Of a stretch of 64,000 nucleotides of DNA, positions 11,276 through 21,954 are shown one piece after another. Positions within the stretch are counted from its first letter, which is position 1. Each line of letters begins with the position of its first letter. The notes beneath the pieces are model-generated. The model saw nothing but the letters and a program-made list of their open reading frames with translations, had not been told where the DNA came from and searched no databases. Location of the stretch: assembly GCA_015179025.1 (NCBI GenBank), contig WHUX01000058.1, positions 62,001-126,000 of the forward strand. The letters are read 5' to 3'. A program made the position numbers and the translations under genes. The DNA comes from Terfezia claveryi (taxonomy: Eukaryota; Ascomycota; Pezizomycetes; Pezizales; Pezizaceae).

Positions 11276-12412
11276 GCAGCGATTGCATGTTCTATATATA
11301 TATCTATTGCTCAATACTTCTGTGTATATAATTTTAGCGAATACAATGGATATTTCTGCTCCATGCATATTCAATGGCTGCAATAGTGGTACGTAGCTGG
11401 CTGATGTTAGAGCGTCGTAGATGCAAGCGGTGAGCGGGTGTGCATTGTAGAAGAGAGCGATTTGGGGCCCTGGTTCAGCAACGCCAGACGTGGAACCTAT
11501 TGCGTTGGGGACGAGCAGCCCGTCTCATGTTGCGTCCAAGACGTGGTGTTGCGTCCTGGGCGCTGGTGCGCACGAGTGTTGCATCCCGACGCTGGTGCGC
11601 ACGAGTGTTGCGTCCCGACGCTGGCGCACCAAGCGTTTGGCGTCCTGATTGTAAGTTCCTGTCCCATGCGTCCTGTGCGTCCGACGCACAGGAAGACACA
11701 TGACGCGAATATTTTTTTTGCTGATGTCGCTATCCTACTGGCTTTCCAAGGGCACGTGTTGCTAGAAATTTCGTATGTAGTGCTTGTTCCATTTGAGGCC
11801 ATTGTCCAACTCGTGCCCTTTCTATATTCCTTGATCCCTTCTGTGATCCGACGATTTTATCTTCCTGCTTTATCCATGCTTGTAGCATGGATCTTGAAAC
11901 CCCCAATTGCTCCGATACCCCTACAACCGTTAGCTATGCATTTACCAGGATATATTTACAATCCTACTTACATCTTGTTCCATGTCCACTACTATTATTA
12001 TTAACCATAGTAATAGCACGTAGCTTAAACTCTCTGGTCCAAGACTTTCGCGTCTTCTTCTGCGTCTTTCTTGATTTCTTAGAAACCTTTGATACATTCT
12101 CATCCACCCATTCTGAGGCCACATCCACTCCTTCATCTCTATTCACTTTCTTAGGCTTCCGTACATTTAACGAGGTAAGACTGCGTGGCTGTAAGGCTGT
12201 TGATTTTGCTTTGGGGCCCGGTCGAACTCTTACTTTCGCTGAAGACATTATTATTAGAGAGCAGGTGTTAATAACAATTACTTGTTCAAAAAAGTGGACT
12301 GTTATAGCTAAGTTTACGTGGTAGATATCTATCATCCACCTATTTTTGCGCTCAGATACTCAGTTTGCATGGTATCATCCACGTATTCTTGCGCTTGGAT
12401 GTGCACTTTTTT

Positions 12413-12569
12413 CAAAAAATGTGCACTTTTTTCAAAAAAGTGGACCGTTATAACTCAGTTTGAGTTCTCTCATAGTGATCGGACACTAGAACCTTTACTG
12501 CTAGTCTAGCTTGCTTTACTGCATAAGCGCAGCCTGGTCTTAGAACTGACAAGGACTGTTGTTCGCCAG
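12413..12569 (-). repeat. Right terminal inverted repeat of the pogo-like element (inner part)
   Basis: Reverse complement of 7513-7679, with an extra partial duplication of gtgcacttttttcaaaaaa at its inner edge. The outermost 9 bp were displaced to 18837-18845 by the chromovirus insertion. Confidence 0.85.
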
Positions 12570-13029
12570 TGTAACGAGGGCTCCGGGGACAAGGTGACCA
12601 AGGGGTACGCCGGAGCGAGGACAGGGACGAGGTAACACACACGTAGGAACGCTACGTGTGTGATCAGGGGAAAGGCTAGAGGCAAGGGCAAGAGGCAAGA
12701 GGGGCAGAGGGCAAGGAGCACAAGACACGCGGAGGCAGTTGCCGCGTGTATCGGAGGGGGGCAGCTGTGCTGCAGAGTTATTCACGGGACAAGGCAAGAC
12801 GAGGGGGTGTACAAGGGAGGTACACCTTCGCGGAGAGACAAGGTCCTGTATTAGGTATACAAGACGTTGGATAGGGATCCAACGAGAGAGCGGAGAGAGC
12901 AAGCTATATATACAGGCTTCCTTCCTGGCCAAGGCCATTGGAAGGAATAAGGTTCCCGAGACCCCTTATCTCGGGAGCCGAGATAACAACAACGAGGTCA
13001 GACTAGGCTGGGAAGGGACGGTTGTGACA
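12570..13029 (-). repeat. 3' LTR of the chromovirus
   Basis: 460 bp, TG...CA ends (plus-strand TGTAACGAGG...GGTTGTGACA). It is the 3' LTR because the coding strand is minus. Confidence 0.95.
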
Positions 13030-13042
13030 CTATCCCCCCTTT
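13030..13042 (-). other. Polypurine tract
   Basis: On the minus strand AAAGGGGGGATAG ends directly at the 3' LTR, the expected position for plus-strand priming. Confidence 0.75.
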
Positions 13043-13237
13043 AGGCTCGGAGCCCCAGCGACGAAAGGCAAGGCGAAAGGCAAGGTGAAAAAACAAACAA
13101 ACAAACAAACAAACAAAAGAGGCGAACAAAACCAATAACCCATAACACAACCCCAACGCTGGAAGTACGTACCAACAATAACCACGACATCAATGACAAT
13201 AACAACCCTGCTAACTAATTCCCGGACGACAAGAACA
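13043..13237. other. Chromovirus 3' untranslated segment
   Basis: Between the chromodomain stop and the polypurine tract. Contains a caaa microsatellite at about 13092-13116. Confidence 0.6.
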
Positions 13238-16200
13238 TCACTGGGCGGGGCGAGGCTTCTGGGGGTAACGCTGGTGGAACAGTGTGACCAAGTCCTGTGC
13301 GTTTTCCAGGTCCTCCGCTGGTTGCCAGGTCGTCTCCTTATCTCCCAGCCATTTGACCTTGTACTGCAGATGCCCATACCTCTTCCGCGAGTCTAATACT
13401 TCCTCCACCTCCCATTCTTCTTTACCTTCGATAACCACGGGGGGAGGTGGGGGGTGTTTTTGTCCTGGAAGAGGGTCCTCTGTGGCAGGCTCGATCTCAG
13501 AAACATGGACGACCAAGTGGCGTTTGATGTCCTTGGGGAACCTCAATCAATAGGCATGAGTACCCACAGCGGCCAACACCTCGAATGAACCCAAGAACTT
13601 GTGGTCGAGCTTGCGAGATGGCCGCTCTGTCCGGAAGTGCCGGCTGGAGAGCCACACCTTTTCCCCTGGCTGGTATCTGGGGGCTGGCAGCCGTGATCCA
13701 TTGGCATACTCAGCTTGCTTGGCTTGCGCATATCCCAGCTCGGCTTTCAGGGTACGGTGGAGTTCAGCGATTTCAACCGCGAACTCCTTAGCTGGGGGGT
13801 GGGCTTTTTGCAGGGGCACCAGAGCATCCACAAACCGGGGGTGCCAACCGTAATTAGCCAGGAAAGGAGAGGTTTTGGAGGATTCCGAGAACTGGTTGTT
13901 CGCGGCGAATTCGCAGGTGGCCAGCAACGAAACCCAGTTATCCTGCTGGTAGTTGACGAAGGCCTGCAGATACTGCTCCATGATGGCGTTCATTCTCTCC
14001 GATTGGCCGTCCGTCTGGGGGTGATATGCCGTTGACAAGCGCACTTTAATCCCCAGAAGCTCGCAGAAGGCTCTCCAAAAGTCCGAGGTGAACTGAGGGC
14101 CACGGTCAGACACGATCGATTCAGGGAGGCCGTGATACCGGAATACATTATTGAGGTAGAGGTTGGCTAACTCTGGGGCAGAGCAGGTATCCCGTCAAGG
14201 TATAACATGCCTCATCTTTGTCAACCGATCAACCACCATCAGGATGGCATTGAACCCCGAGTCTTCCGGCAATCCCGTCATGAAATCCATGGTAAGGTGC
14301 AGCCAGGGCCGATCCGGAATCTCCAGAGGTTTCAGGGTCCCGTACGGGGCATGGCGGACAGGCTTAGCACGCTTGCAAACATGGCAGTTCCGTACATACC
14401 GCTCCACTTCCTTCCGCTGGTCAATCCAGGTGTATTCCCTGGCCAGAAGCTCTAACGTCTTGGCCACTCCAGGGTGACCCGCCACTAGGGTATCGTGGTG
14501 TTCCTCGATCAGCCTCAGGCATAACCCTCCTCCTTCTGGTATATAGAGCTGTTCCCGGTGGTATAGGAGACCTTCCTGGACAGTGCACTCGGCCAGGGAG
14601 ATTTTGGGGTGGCGGCGCTGGCCGGAATCCACTGCGGTGATAATTTCCTTGGCCAGGGGGTCATCCTCGTATGCCTGTCTCACCAGTTGTCGGAGGTCAG
14701 CTCTCGCCTCAGCCTCCGCTTCAGCATTAGCCTCAGCTTCAGCATTAGCCTCAGCTTCAGCATTAACCTCAGCTTCAGCATTAGCCTCAGCTTCAGCATT
14801 AGCCTCAGCTTCAGCATTAGCCTCAGCTTCAGCATTAGCCTTAGCTTCAGCATTAGCCTCAGCTTCAGCATCAGCCCCAGCCTCAGCTTTAGCAAGGACA
14901 TTGGCCACTAGATCAAGGTTTTCGGGCTTCAATACCACCTGATTTTGGTATTTTAGCCTTTCATCCCCCCCCTTAGGGAGGTCACCTGATCTCCTAGTCA
15001 AGGCGTCCGGTTTCCCACCAGCCTTGCCTGGCCAGTATTTGATCTTGAAGTTGAACCGAGATAAGAACTCCGACCACCTAGCCTGCCGTCGGTTAAGCAG
15101 TTTAGTGGTGGTGAAATACTCAAGGTTCTTATGATCGGACAACACCTCGATAATCCCCTTGGCTGACTCCAGATATGGCCTCCACTCCTCGAATGCTCGT
15201 ACGATGGCTATCAGCTCCTTGTCGTAGATCTCGTAGTTGCACTCGGCCGGGGAGTGCTTTTTCGAGAAGTAGGCCACTGGGTGGAGGATACCGTCATCAT
15301 CGTTCTGAGACAGGATTCCCGCGGACACATAGTCGGAGGCATCGGTTTCGACAACACACTCCTGGTCAGGGTTGAAATGGGTGAGGATCGGGGCTGAGCA
15401 GAAGGCTTCCTTGAGCTTCTCGAAGGCCGACTGGGCTTCTGGATTCCACTGGAAGCACTGGCCTCTTTCCATGCCCTTGGTCTTGGTTAATGCTGTCAGT
15501 AGTGCTACGATTCTCAAATATCCCAGGATGAACCGGTGGTAGAAATTGGCAAAGCCCAAGAAGGCCTGTACATCCTTGAGGTTGGCAGGGGTTTCCCAAT
15601 CCTGGATTGCAGTAACCTTGGCAGGGTCCATTCTGATACCGTCCGTAGTTATTATCAGGCCCAGGTACTTCACCTCTTGGACGTGGAATTCGCATTTCTC
15701 GGGTTTAAGGTATAACCCAACTTGTTCCAGCTTCTCTAGCACTTGCCGGACGTGGATTTTGTGTTCCGCTAGGGTATCCGAGTAGATGAGGATATCGTCC
15801 AGGTAGGCGGTGCGGAATACGTCCAGAAAGTCCCGCAGAGTGTCATTGATAAAGTGCTGAAAAGAGGCGGGGGCGTTGGTTAAGCCGAAAGGCATCACAT
15901 TGTACTCAAAATGGCCATATCGCGTCCGGAAGGCAGTTTTCCACTCCTCCCCCTCAGCAATTCGTACCAAGTTGTATGCCCCTCTCAGATCCAATTTGGT
16001 GAACCATTTTGCCTTGGAAAGCCTGGCTAATGTCTCCTGGATCAGGGGCAAGGGGTATCTGTTCTTGACCATTATCTCGTTCAGGCCATAATAATCAACA
16101 CACAACCGAAGAGAGCCGTCCAACTTCTTCACGAACAGCACCGGGGCACCCGCTGGAGAGGAGCTGTGGCGAATGAAGCTCTTGTTGAGGTTTTCCTCCA

Positions 16201-17125
16201 GATACTTTTTCAGAGCTTCCAGTTCCATCCGGGACATCCTATAGAGAGGTCCATAAGGGGGGGTCTTACCTTCTACCAGCGGGATTGTGTGGTCGTATGG
16301 TCGATGGGGGGCAAGCTTCTCCATGGCTTTTTCCGAGAACAGGTCAATAAATTCATGGTATTCCCCCGAAACCATGGATTTCCACTCCTCCTTGGATCTC
16401 GTCTTGTTAATCTCTAGGTTCACTTCATATATGGACAGGGCGTGAGCCTTCAGCTTGTGCCTCCTGGTGAGGTAAGCGAAAGCCCCTGCTCCAATAAAGC
16501 TAACATTCAGAGGTTTTGGAGGCAGTACAACAGGGGGAATTGGGGGGACAGGGGGATTGGCACCGCTGTGCGCATGCTGATGTACTACCTGGGTCGGGTG
16601 AGTTATCGGGGGTGGCAAGGCACACAGCCCAGTAATGGTGGCCTTTGGATTTCCGCAGTGTTTTTGGCAATACTGGCTATTGAACTGCAGGGTGTACGAG
16701 CCAAAGCTGACCGATACATCGTGCATTCTAAGCCAGGGGATTCCGAGGACAATTGGGTATTTTAGCTTAGTGACGAACATGGGGAGGTTGGCCTCGGAGT
16801 GATCCCCCACCAGGGCAGGCAAGCACGCAATATCGGTGATATCTCCAGAGGAGATGGTTCGACCGTCAATGACATCCAGGACACGGGGGGTTTTGAGCTT
16901 GGACATGGGTATAGAGAATTTACTGACAAAGGCTTGGTCAATGAATGCAATTCCTGAAGCTCCGCAATCTATAAGTGCTAACATATTGATTGTTCTATTA
17001 TTGATTCTGAGGGAGATAGATACAACAAAATGCTCGCTGAACAAGCGAGATTCATCAATAGCGGAAGAAACAGAAAATGCAGACAAAGACAAATGGCCTG
17101 GGGCAGGTCCCTTGCTAGTATCAGT
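13238..17125 (-). pseudogene. pol: Chromovirus pol: protease, RT, RNase H, integrase, chromodomain
   Basis: In order on the minus strand: protease with LIDCGASG (about 16965), where the Ser/Thr of the usual DSG/DTG is Cys; reverse transcriptase with YLDDILIYS (about 15790); RNase H with VVETDASDY (about 15330) and LSDHKN; a repeat-encoded NAEAEA linker (14700-14885); integrase zinc finger HHDTLVAGHPG ... CHVCKRAK (about 14370-14500) and DDE core with SDRGPQFTSDFW (about 14100); and a C-terminal chromodomain (VEEVLDSRKRYGHLQYKVKW, about 13375-13420). Gag and pol overlap in different frames. Stops interrupt pol at 14195 and 13544; the second fits CGA to TGA. The large frame opens with a non-ATG codon, as expected if pol is expressed by frameshifting from gag. 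Confidence 0.93.
14700..14885. repeat. In-frame 18-bp minisatellite inside pol
   Basis: About ten copies of agcctcagcttcagcatt, which on the minus strand encode repeating Ala-Glu/Asn hexapeptides. It lies between RNase H and the integrase zinc finger. Confidence 0.93.
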
Positions 17126-17127
17126 AA

Positions 17128-18335
17128 CTAGGCAAGGGACAGGGCTTTTCCCGACTCATCAACCTCCTCAATCCTGGGCACTGGGGTATCGGAGATAGCG
17201 TGGATGGCGAGGGAGCGATTCTTTCGAAGGGGGCAAGCCGCAATGAAGTGGTCGGCCTTCCCACAGGCTATGCATAGCCCATTATTCCGGCGGCGATCTC
17301 TCTCCTCCTGGGTTAACCGTGGCCTACCTGTGGATAGGTCCATAGGCGCGGCACCACCTGCCACGAGAGAGGGGTGCGCGGGTTTGTTGGCCGAGGCCGG
17401 GACTTGGGCAGGCTTGGGGGTCGGTTGTTGTTGGTGTTGCTGTGGTTGGTATTGCTGTGGTTGCTGAGGTGAGCGGGTGGCAGGGCGGAAGGTAAGGCAG
17501 TGTCTCAACCTAGCCATCCGTTGTTCCACCCTGGATACCTGGTCGATTAATTCGTCGAGACTCTTGGTCTCTGGGAGGGTGACCATGGCCTGTTGAAGTT
17601 TATCATTCAGTCCCTCCTGGAACTGCTCGAGCTTTGACTAGTTGTTCCACAATACTTCTGCTGCCAGCCTGGAGAACTCTGCCACATATGTGGACAGATC
17701 CGAATTACGTTGTTTCAGGGCTCGGAGGGCTCGGCTAGCCGTGCCCACGGCATCGGGGTCCCCAAAAGCCCTGTCTAGAATAGCGAAGAGTACCGGGATG
17801 CCGTCTAGCTTAATCCCAGTCTCGAGGACATATGGCTGGATTTGATCTACTGCCTTACCCTCCAGCAGGGCAAAGACATAAGCCAATCGGTGTTGCTCGG
17901 ATGGGAATCTGGCTGAGTCCCCATTGAGTTTGAGGTTTACCGAGTTCTTCCAAGCTCAGAGGCGAGCCCTATCCCCATTGAATTTGGGGGGGTTGGAATA
18001 CTTTCGGTTTTGGCGGTTGGTGCGGAGGGTGGGGTTGCCGACATAGCGGCCATAGCGCGGTTGAGGGTCTGGATCATGGTTCACTCGTTGGCCAGAGCGA
18101 TGGTGGCATTGTCAAGGTCGTTTTAGAGTACTGTGATTTCTTCATCGGTGGATCTCAGTTTTCGTTCAGCCACGGCCAAGCTATTGCCGAGTTCGGCCCC
18201 GATGGTATCCATGGCCTCGAAGATGTCGATGATCTCTCGACGATAGGCATTCAATTCGTTCGGTCCTGAGGGTATAGGGGAGTTCCTCCAGGTTTGAAAC
18301 CTGACAGTGGGTGGTGGGAGAGCTGCTCCTGACAT
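17128..18335 (-). pseudogene. gag: Chromovirus gag with zinc knuckle, several nonsense mutations
   Basis: From the ATG at 18335 (MSGAALPPPTVRF). Recognisable are the capsid-like LLEGKAVDQIQPYV region (about 17850), a Gln/Pro-rich linker and a CCHC knuckle CIACGKADHFIAAC (about 17240-17285). Interrupting stops lie near 18123, 18079, 17956 and 17638; in context they fit CAA or CAG to TAA or TAG and CGA to TGA. Otherwise gag would run into the pol frame just after 17128. Confidence 0.85.
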
Positions 18336-18371
18336 GACTGCATACCAGTTGGTCCAAAGGATCCAACGTAG

Positions 18372-18831
18372 TGTAACGAGAGCTTCGAGGACAAGGCGAC
18401 CAAGGGGTACGCCGGGGCGAGGACAGGGACGAGGTAACACACACGTAGGAACGCTACGTGTGTGATTAGGGGAAAGGCTAGAGGCAAGGGCAAGAGGCAA
18501 GAGGGGCAGAGGGCAAGGAGCACGAGACACGCGGAGGCAGTTGCCGCGTGTGTCGGAGGGGGGCAGCTGTGCTGCAGAGTTATTCATGGGACAAGGCAAG
18601 ACGAGGGGGTGTACAAGGGAGGTACACCTTCACGGAGAGACAAGGTCCTGTATTAGGTATACAAGACGTTGGATAGGGATCCAATGAGAGGGCGGAGAGA
18701 GCAAGCTATATATACAGGCTTCCTTCCTGGCCAAGGCCATCGGAAGGAATAAGGTTCCCGAGACCCCTTATCTCGGGAGCCGAGATAACAACAACGAGGT
18801 CAGACTAGGCTGGGAAGGGACAGTTGTGACA
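18372..18831 (-). repeat. 5' LTR of the chromovirus
   Basis: 460 bp with TG...CA ends. Adjacent inner sequence on the minus strand reads CTACGTTGGATCC, with a possible primer site starting at the TGG (18365); which primer, or self-priming, is used cannot be told. Confidence 0.95.
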
Positions 18832-18847
18832 GCCAGTAGATGCGGTA

Positions 18848-19010
18848 CCGGAAAAGGTATGGGCCAAAAAAGGTCTACCTGTGTGATTTCTCAAAAAGGC
18901 AACCCTTCAATGATACCGAAAGAAGAAGTCAAAAATTCTAAATACCCAATGCGTGGATACCGAAAGCGTGGATACCGAAACCCAATGCGTGCTGCGGTGG
19001 GAGACTTTCC
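18848..19010. other. Flank of the pogo-like element, no gene seen
   Basis: Contains short repeats of gcgtggataccgaaa (about 18950-18985); no coding signal. Confidence 0.4.
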
Positions 19011-19200
19011 CACTAAACCTGCTAGCATAGTCACTACCTTATATGATCTAGTGCTGACCACATGATCTTGTGCTATATTTAATTGGCACTAAACCTACTA
19101 GTATAGTCACTATATGATCTAGTGCTAAGCTAATAATCTCATACGTTAGTTAATTGGCGCTAAACCTAGTAGCATAGTTACTACCTTTTATAATCTAGTG
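19011..19200. repeat. About 65-75-bp tandem repeat, 3 copies
   Basis: Three units of form ctaaacct..tag.atagt.actac...tatgatctagtg begin near 19012, 19088 and 19160, with indels between copies. Confidence 0.8.
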
Positions 19201-19925
19201 TGGCTTATATATCCTCCAAGTACGACGATCTTCTATGCTACTAAGCCCATCAGGTTGTTAATCTATCTCTACATAAATATTCATCACAAAGGAATATAGT
19301 TTGCCTTTATGGCACCTGACGCCTTCGGTGCCACTAATGACAAACTGCCAGTTACCGGCGCGCTCTGCTGTTTCTCTGTCTCCCCGACGCCGGGTCTTCA
19401 CAGGCTGCCTGCTGACGCTGGCCCCACATGGTCCTCCTCCTGACCCTGACGTTCCTGCACAATCATCAGGAACGAGCTCTGACGCTATGTCTTGGGAGGT
19501 ACCGCCCTGGCGCCGTGTTTTCTGAGGTGCCGCCGTGATGCGTGTCTTTAACATCGACGCCCTGGCACAACTACCTGATAGGCAAACCACTGTGTGCACT
19601 CAGAGCATGGAGGTGATAGCAGTTATACATTGCAAGAACTATGTACGTTTGAATTTCTATATACATAGCTGAGCTATAGATGCACTTCCAACGAACCATT
19701 CCCTCATGCATCCCACTTGAACTCATCCTGCGCATATGCCTCCAAAAATCCTAGCGGTTCCCTGATCTGAGCCGTCTGCAAAGTCGTTATCGCCGTGCTT
19801 TGATCTAATAATATCCATATAGCTATTAACAACAGAACGCTGATATCGCGAGACTGCACATACCCAGAGCTACCCAATTGCTGGCTGATGTAGTCATCCA
19901 CTGCCATGAGCAATGCCTATTACTA
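19201..19925. other. Non-coding stretch, nothing recognised
   Basis: A GC-richer block at 19310-19580 has repeated gacgcc/gccgtg motifs but no family match; the remainder is AT-rich. Confidence 0.4.
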
Positions 19926-20258
19926 GAGCAATTAGCTATGCGTTCCCAACGTACCTAGGTATGTCTGCGCATATAGATGGGGAATATCTCGGGAGTGCAC
20001 TTGCGGAGTCCTAAGAGCAATTAGCTATGCCTTCACATACAGTCCGCTGGTTTTCTGGCGAGTTCACGTACCTGGCTATGCCTGTGTCTGCGCATATAGA
20101 TTGGGGATATATCGGAACTGCACTGGCGGAGTCCTAAGAGCAATTAGCTATACATTCACATAGAGTCCGCTGGTTTTCTGGCGAGTTCACGTACCTAGCT
20201 AGCTATGTCTCCGTATATAGATGGGGGATATCTCGAGAGTGCACTGGGGGAGTCCTAA
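19926..20258. repeat. About 122-bp tandem repeat, 3 copies
   Basis: Units start gagcaattagctat at 19926, 20015 and 20138. The first is shortened to 89 bp by loss of the segment with cagtccgctggttttctggc; the others are 123 and 121 bp. Confidence 0.9.
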
Positions 20259-21154
20259 CCTCAGCTTGACCTTCCGCCGACTGCTGGCTGGTTGAGTTAC
20301 CTTTGCAAAGAGGGGGCGCACGTGCTCTCGTGTTATGTTCGTTCACGCATGCCTGGAAATATGTGTCGGTTGACGCGGCCGACAAATATGTGTGATTGGC
20401 GGGAAGGCAGATTGGCGCACGCGGTGTGACAGATCAGCACATGCATGTTTCAGGCCACATTGCCCGCCAGCCGTGAGATTACCGAAGTGGGTAATAGGTA
20501 TGGAAGAGGAGCCCTCATGGCAGGCTTGTAAACATGGACTTGTTTATGCGAGAAACTCGTGCTTTTGTGACTTATATATTATATATATGCGAGAAACTCA
20601 TGCTTTTCGAGGCTTCTAGATATATATGCGAGAAACTCATGCTTTGACACTTATATATGTTCTGGTCCGTTCCGGGATTCCAGGCCATACCGGTATGGAC
20701 CGGGCCGTTCCAGGATTGCCCGGGCCATACCGGTATGGACTGGGCCGTTGCGAGATTGCGAGATTACCCAGGCCGTTCCGGGATGGCATAAATATTCATA
20801 TCTTCTTATATTTCCTTACGCACACCCAACTTATTTGGCCTAACCAACGTAAATCATTTGATGCCATATTCCTAGATTCATGTCTACCTTAACCTCTACC
20901 CTCTACGCAGTCACCATCCCATTCCAAACTCCAACGCAAATGGTCTCCCAGCATAGCCGCGCCCGCACTACTGCGCTGTTCTTGTAGTTCACCTGCATTA
21001 TATGCATTTTGAAATAATCCATTTTATTCTCACGATTATCTAATAAGGCTATCTAACACACTGCGCCCCAAAACCCCCATCTGTACCAGCCTTCACATCC
21101 GCGTCCCTAGAATCCTAGATTCGCCGTCCATATGAGCCTGCAATTCACGGTCCA

Positions 21155-21675
21155 TATTAGCCTGGATATCCGCTAGAATTGAGCAAGCAACTCAGCCTAG
21201 AATTGAGCGAGGAAATCAGCCTAGAATTGAGTGAGGAAATCAGCAGAGAACTGAGCAAGGATATCACCGAATCGAGCGAGGAAATCAGCCTACAATAGAG
21301 CGAGCAAATCAGCATACAATCGAGCGAGCAAATCAGCCTAGAATCGAGCAAGCAAATCAGCGAGAAAATGAGCAAGCAAACCAGCGTATAATCGAGCAAG
21401 CAAATCAGCCTAGAATTGAGAAAGGAAATCAGCAGAGAATTGAGCAAGGAAATCACCACTGGCATAGAATCGAGCGAGGAAATCAGCCTAGAATCGAGTG
21501 AGCAAATCAGCATATAATCGAGCGAGCAAATCAGCCTAGAATCGAGCAAGCAAATCAGCATACAATCGAGCGAGCAAATCAGCCTAGAATCGAGCAAGCA
21601 AATCAGCGAGAAAATGAGCGAGCAAATGAGCGAGAAAATGAGCGAGCAAACCAGGTAGAATTGAGTGAGCAAAAT
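21155..21675. repeat. 24-bp minisatellite, about 20 copies
   Basis: Units of form aatcagcctagaatcgagcg (plus four bases), with drifting gag/aag and aat/aaa positions. The long minus frame rich in Leu, Ile and Ser here is an artefact of the array. Confidence 0.92.
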
Positions 21676-21954
21676 TATTTGGAAGGAATGAACAAGAGAA
21701 AAGCTCTAAGTCCCAGCCGGACACACCTTGGAAATAGGAACTTGCCGTGTCTTGCTGCCAGCCATTAGATCGACTGGCGCTGTCTTAAAACCAGATTACT
21801 TGTCTTACCTACAATCATCCCGCTGTGTCAGTTGGGGCTCCTCCTGCAATTGGCAAAACCTAGCACAAAGGAGGAAATACCCATATATGGGAAACGAATG
21901 AGAAGACAAACATATAGAAATGATTGCTTTTCGGCCTCTATATATGCATGCAAT

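Larger units (their letters stand above)
9283..11731. mobile_element. 2.45-kb foldback (long inverted repeat) element with minisatellite arms
   Basis: Arms of roughly 900 bp (about 9283-10205 and 10800-11731) are mutual reverse complements. For example, the segment with ccacgtctggcgttgctgaa at 9541 returns inverted near 11480-11500, and the segment with gggataacaagagaagtggc at 10029 returns inverted near 10975. Each arm contains a 12-bp array; the centre is an array of about 40-bp TATA-rich units. Ends are CATCAGCAAAAA...GCGTC inverted, flanked by ATCC at 9279-9282 and 11732-11735. No protein is encoded: the long frames in it are products of the tandem repeats. The structure resembles Foldback/Galileo-type elements, which I infer must be mobilised in trans. 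Confidence 0.85.
7678..12248 (-). pseudogene. Interrupted pogo/Fot1-type DDE transposase
   Basis: Block 1 (12248-11732) starts at the ATG MSSAKVRVRPGPKAK and has a helix-turn-helix segment LGVSRSMLQAWIK. Block 2 (9282-8498) has the DDE core: YNMDQTPLPFEF (first Asp), LVVLDIFSGQKS (second Asp) and PDGCTGYVQPMD (third Asp). Block 3 (8037-7678) is the C-terminal tail after the catalytic domain. The frame rejoins exactly at both insertions: ...GKPVG with WFIREGKK across the foldback, and ...QPMDTII with NKLVKDK across the solo LTR. Two TAG stops near 11935-11965 sit before the HTH and would each fit a CAG to TAG change. The gene is dead in this copy. Confidence 0.85.
12570..18831 (-). mobile_element. 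Full-length Ty3/gypsy chromovirus, 6262 bp
   Basis: Two 460-bp LTRs (12570-13029 and 18372-18831) bound gag and pol on the minus strand. GCCAG occurs immediately outside both LTRs (12565-12569 and 18832-18836). A chromodomain closes pol, which defines the chromovirus branch. LTRs differ at 14 sites, all transitions. Gag and pol contain several stops, so this copy is inactive. Confidence 0.96.
7500..18845 (-). mobile_element. Pogo/Fot1-like DNA transposon carrying three nested insertions
   Basis: Matching inverted ends begin CCGCATCTACTGGCG at 7500 and end in the reverse complement at 18845, each flanked by TA (7498-7499 and 18846-18847), the duplication typical of the Tc1-mariner/pogo superfamily. 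Subtracting a solo LTR (460 bp plus 5), a foldback (2449 bp plus 4) and a chromovirus (6262 bp plus 5) leaves about 2.16 kb, a normal size for this group. The transposase lies on the minus strand in three blocks (12248-11732, 9282-8498, 8037-7678). Confidence 0.85.

Noticed and set aside
9649..11386. Several open frames of 70-220 codons with Arg/Ser/Asn, Leu/Glu or Tyr/Ile repeats
   Set aside because: They are translations of the 12-bp and 40-bp arrays in the foldback, open on both strands and in several frames because of repeat periodicity.
9200..11740. CRISPR-like array
   Set aside because: Regular repeats exist, but spacers are not unique, the genome is fungal, and the units are contiguous tandem repeats.
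20690..20790. Palindromic ccataccggtatgg motifs as transcription-factor operator sites
   Set aside because: They occur only as part of the dispersed inverted-repeat arms, so a repeat explanation is simpler.
21157..21672. 171-codon minus frame rich in Leu, Ile, Ser and Cys, resembling a membrane protein
   Set aside because: Encoded entirely by the 24-bp minisatellite; no ATG-led gene context or non-repetitive sequence.
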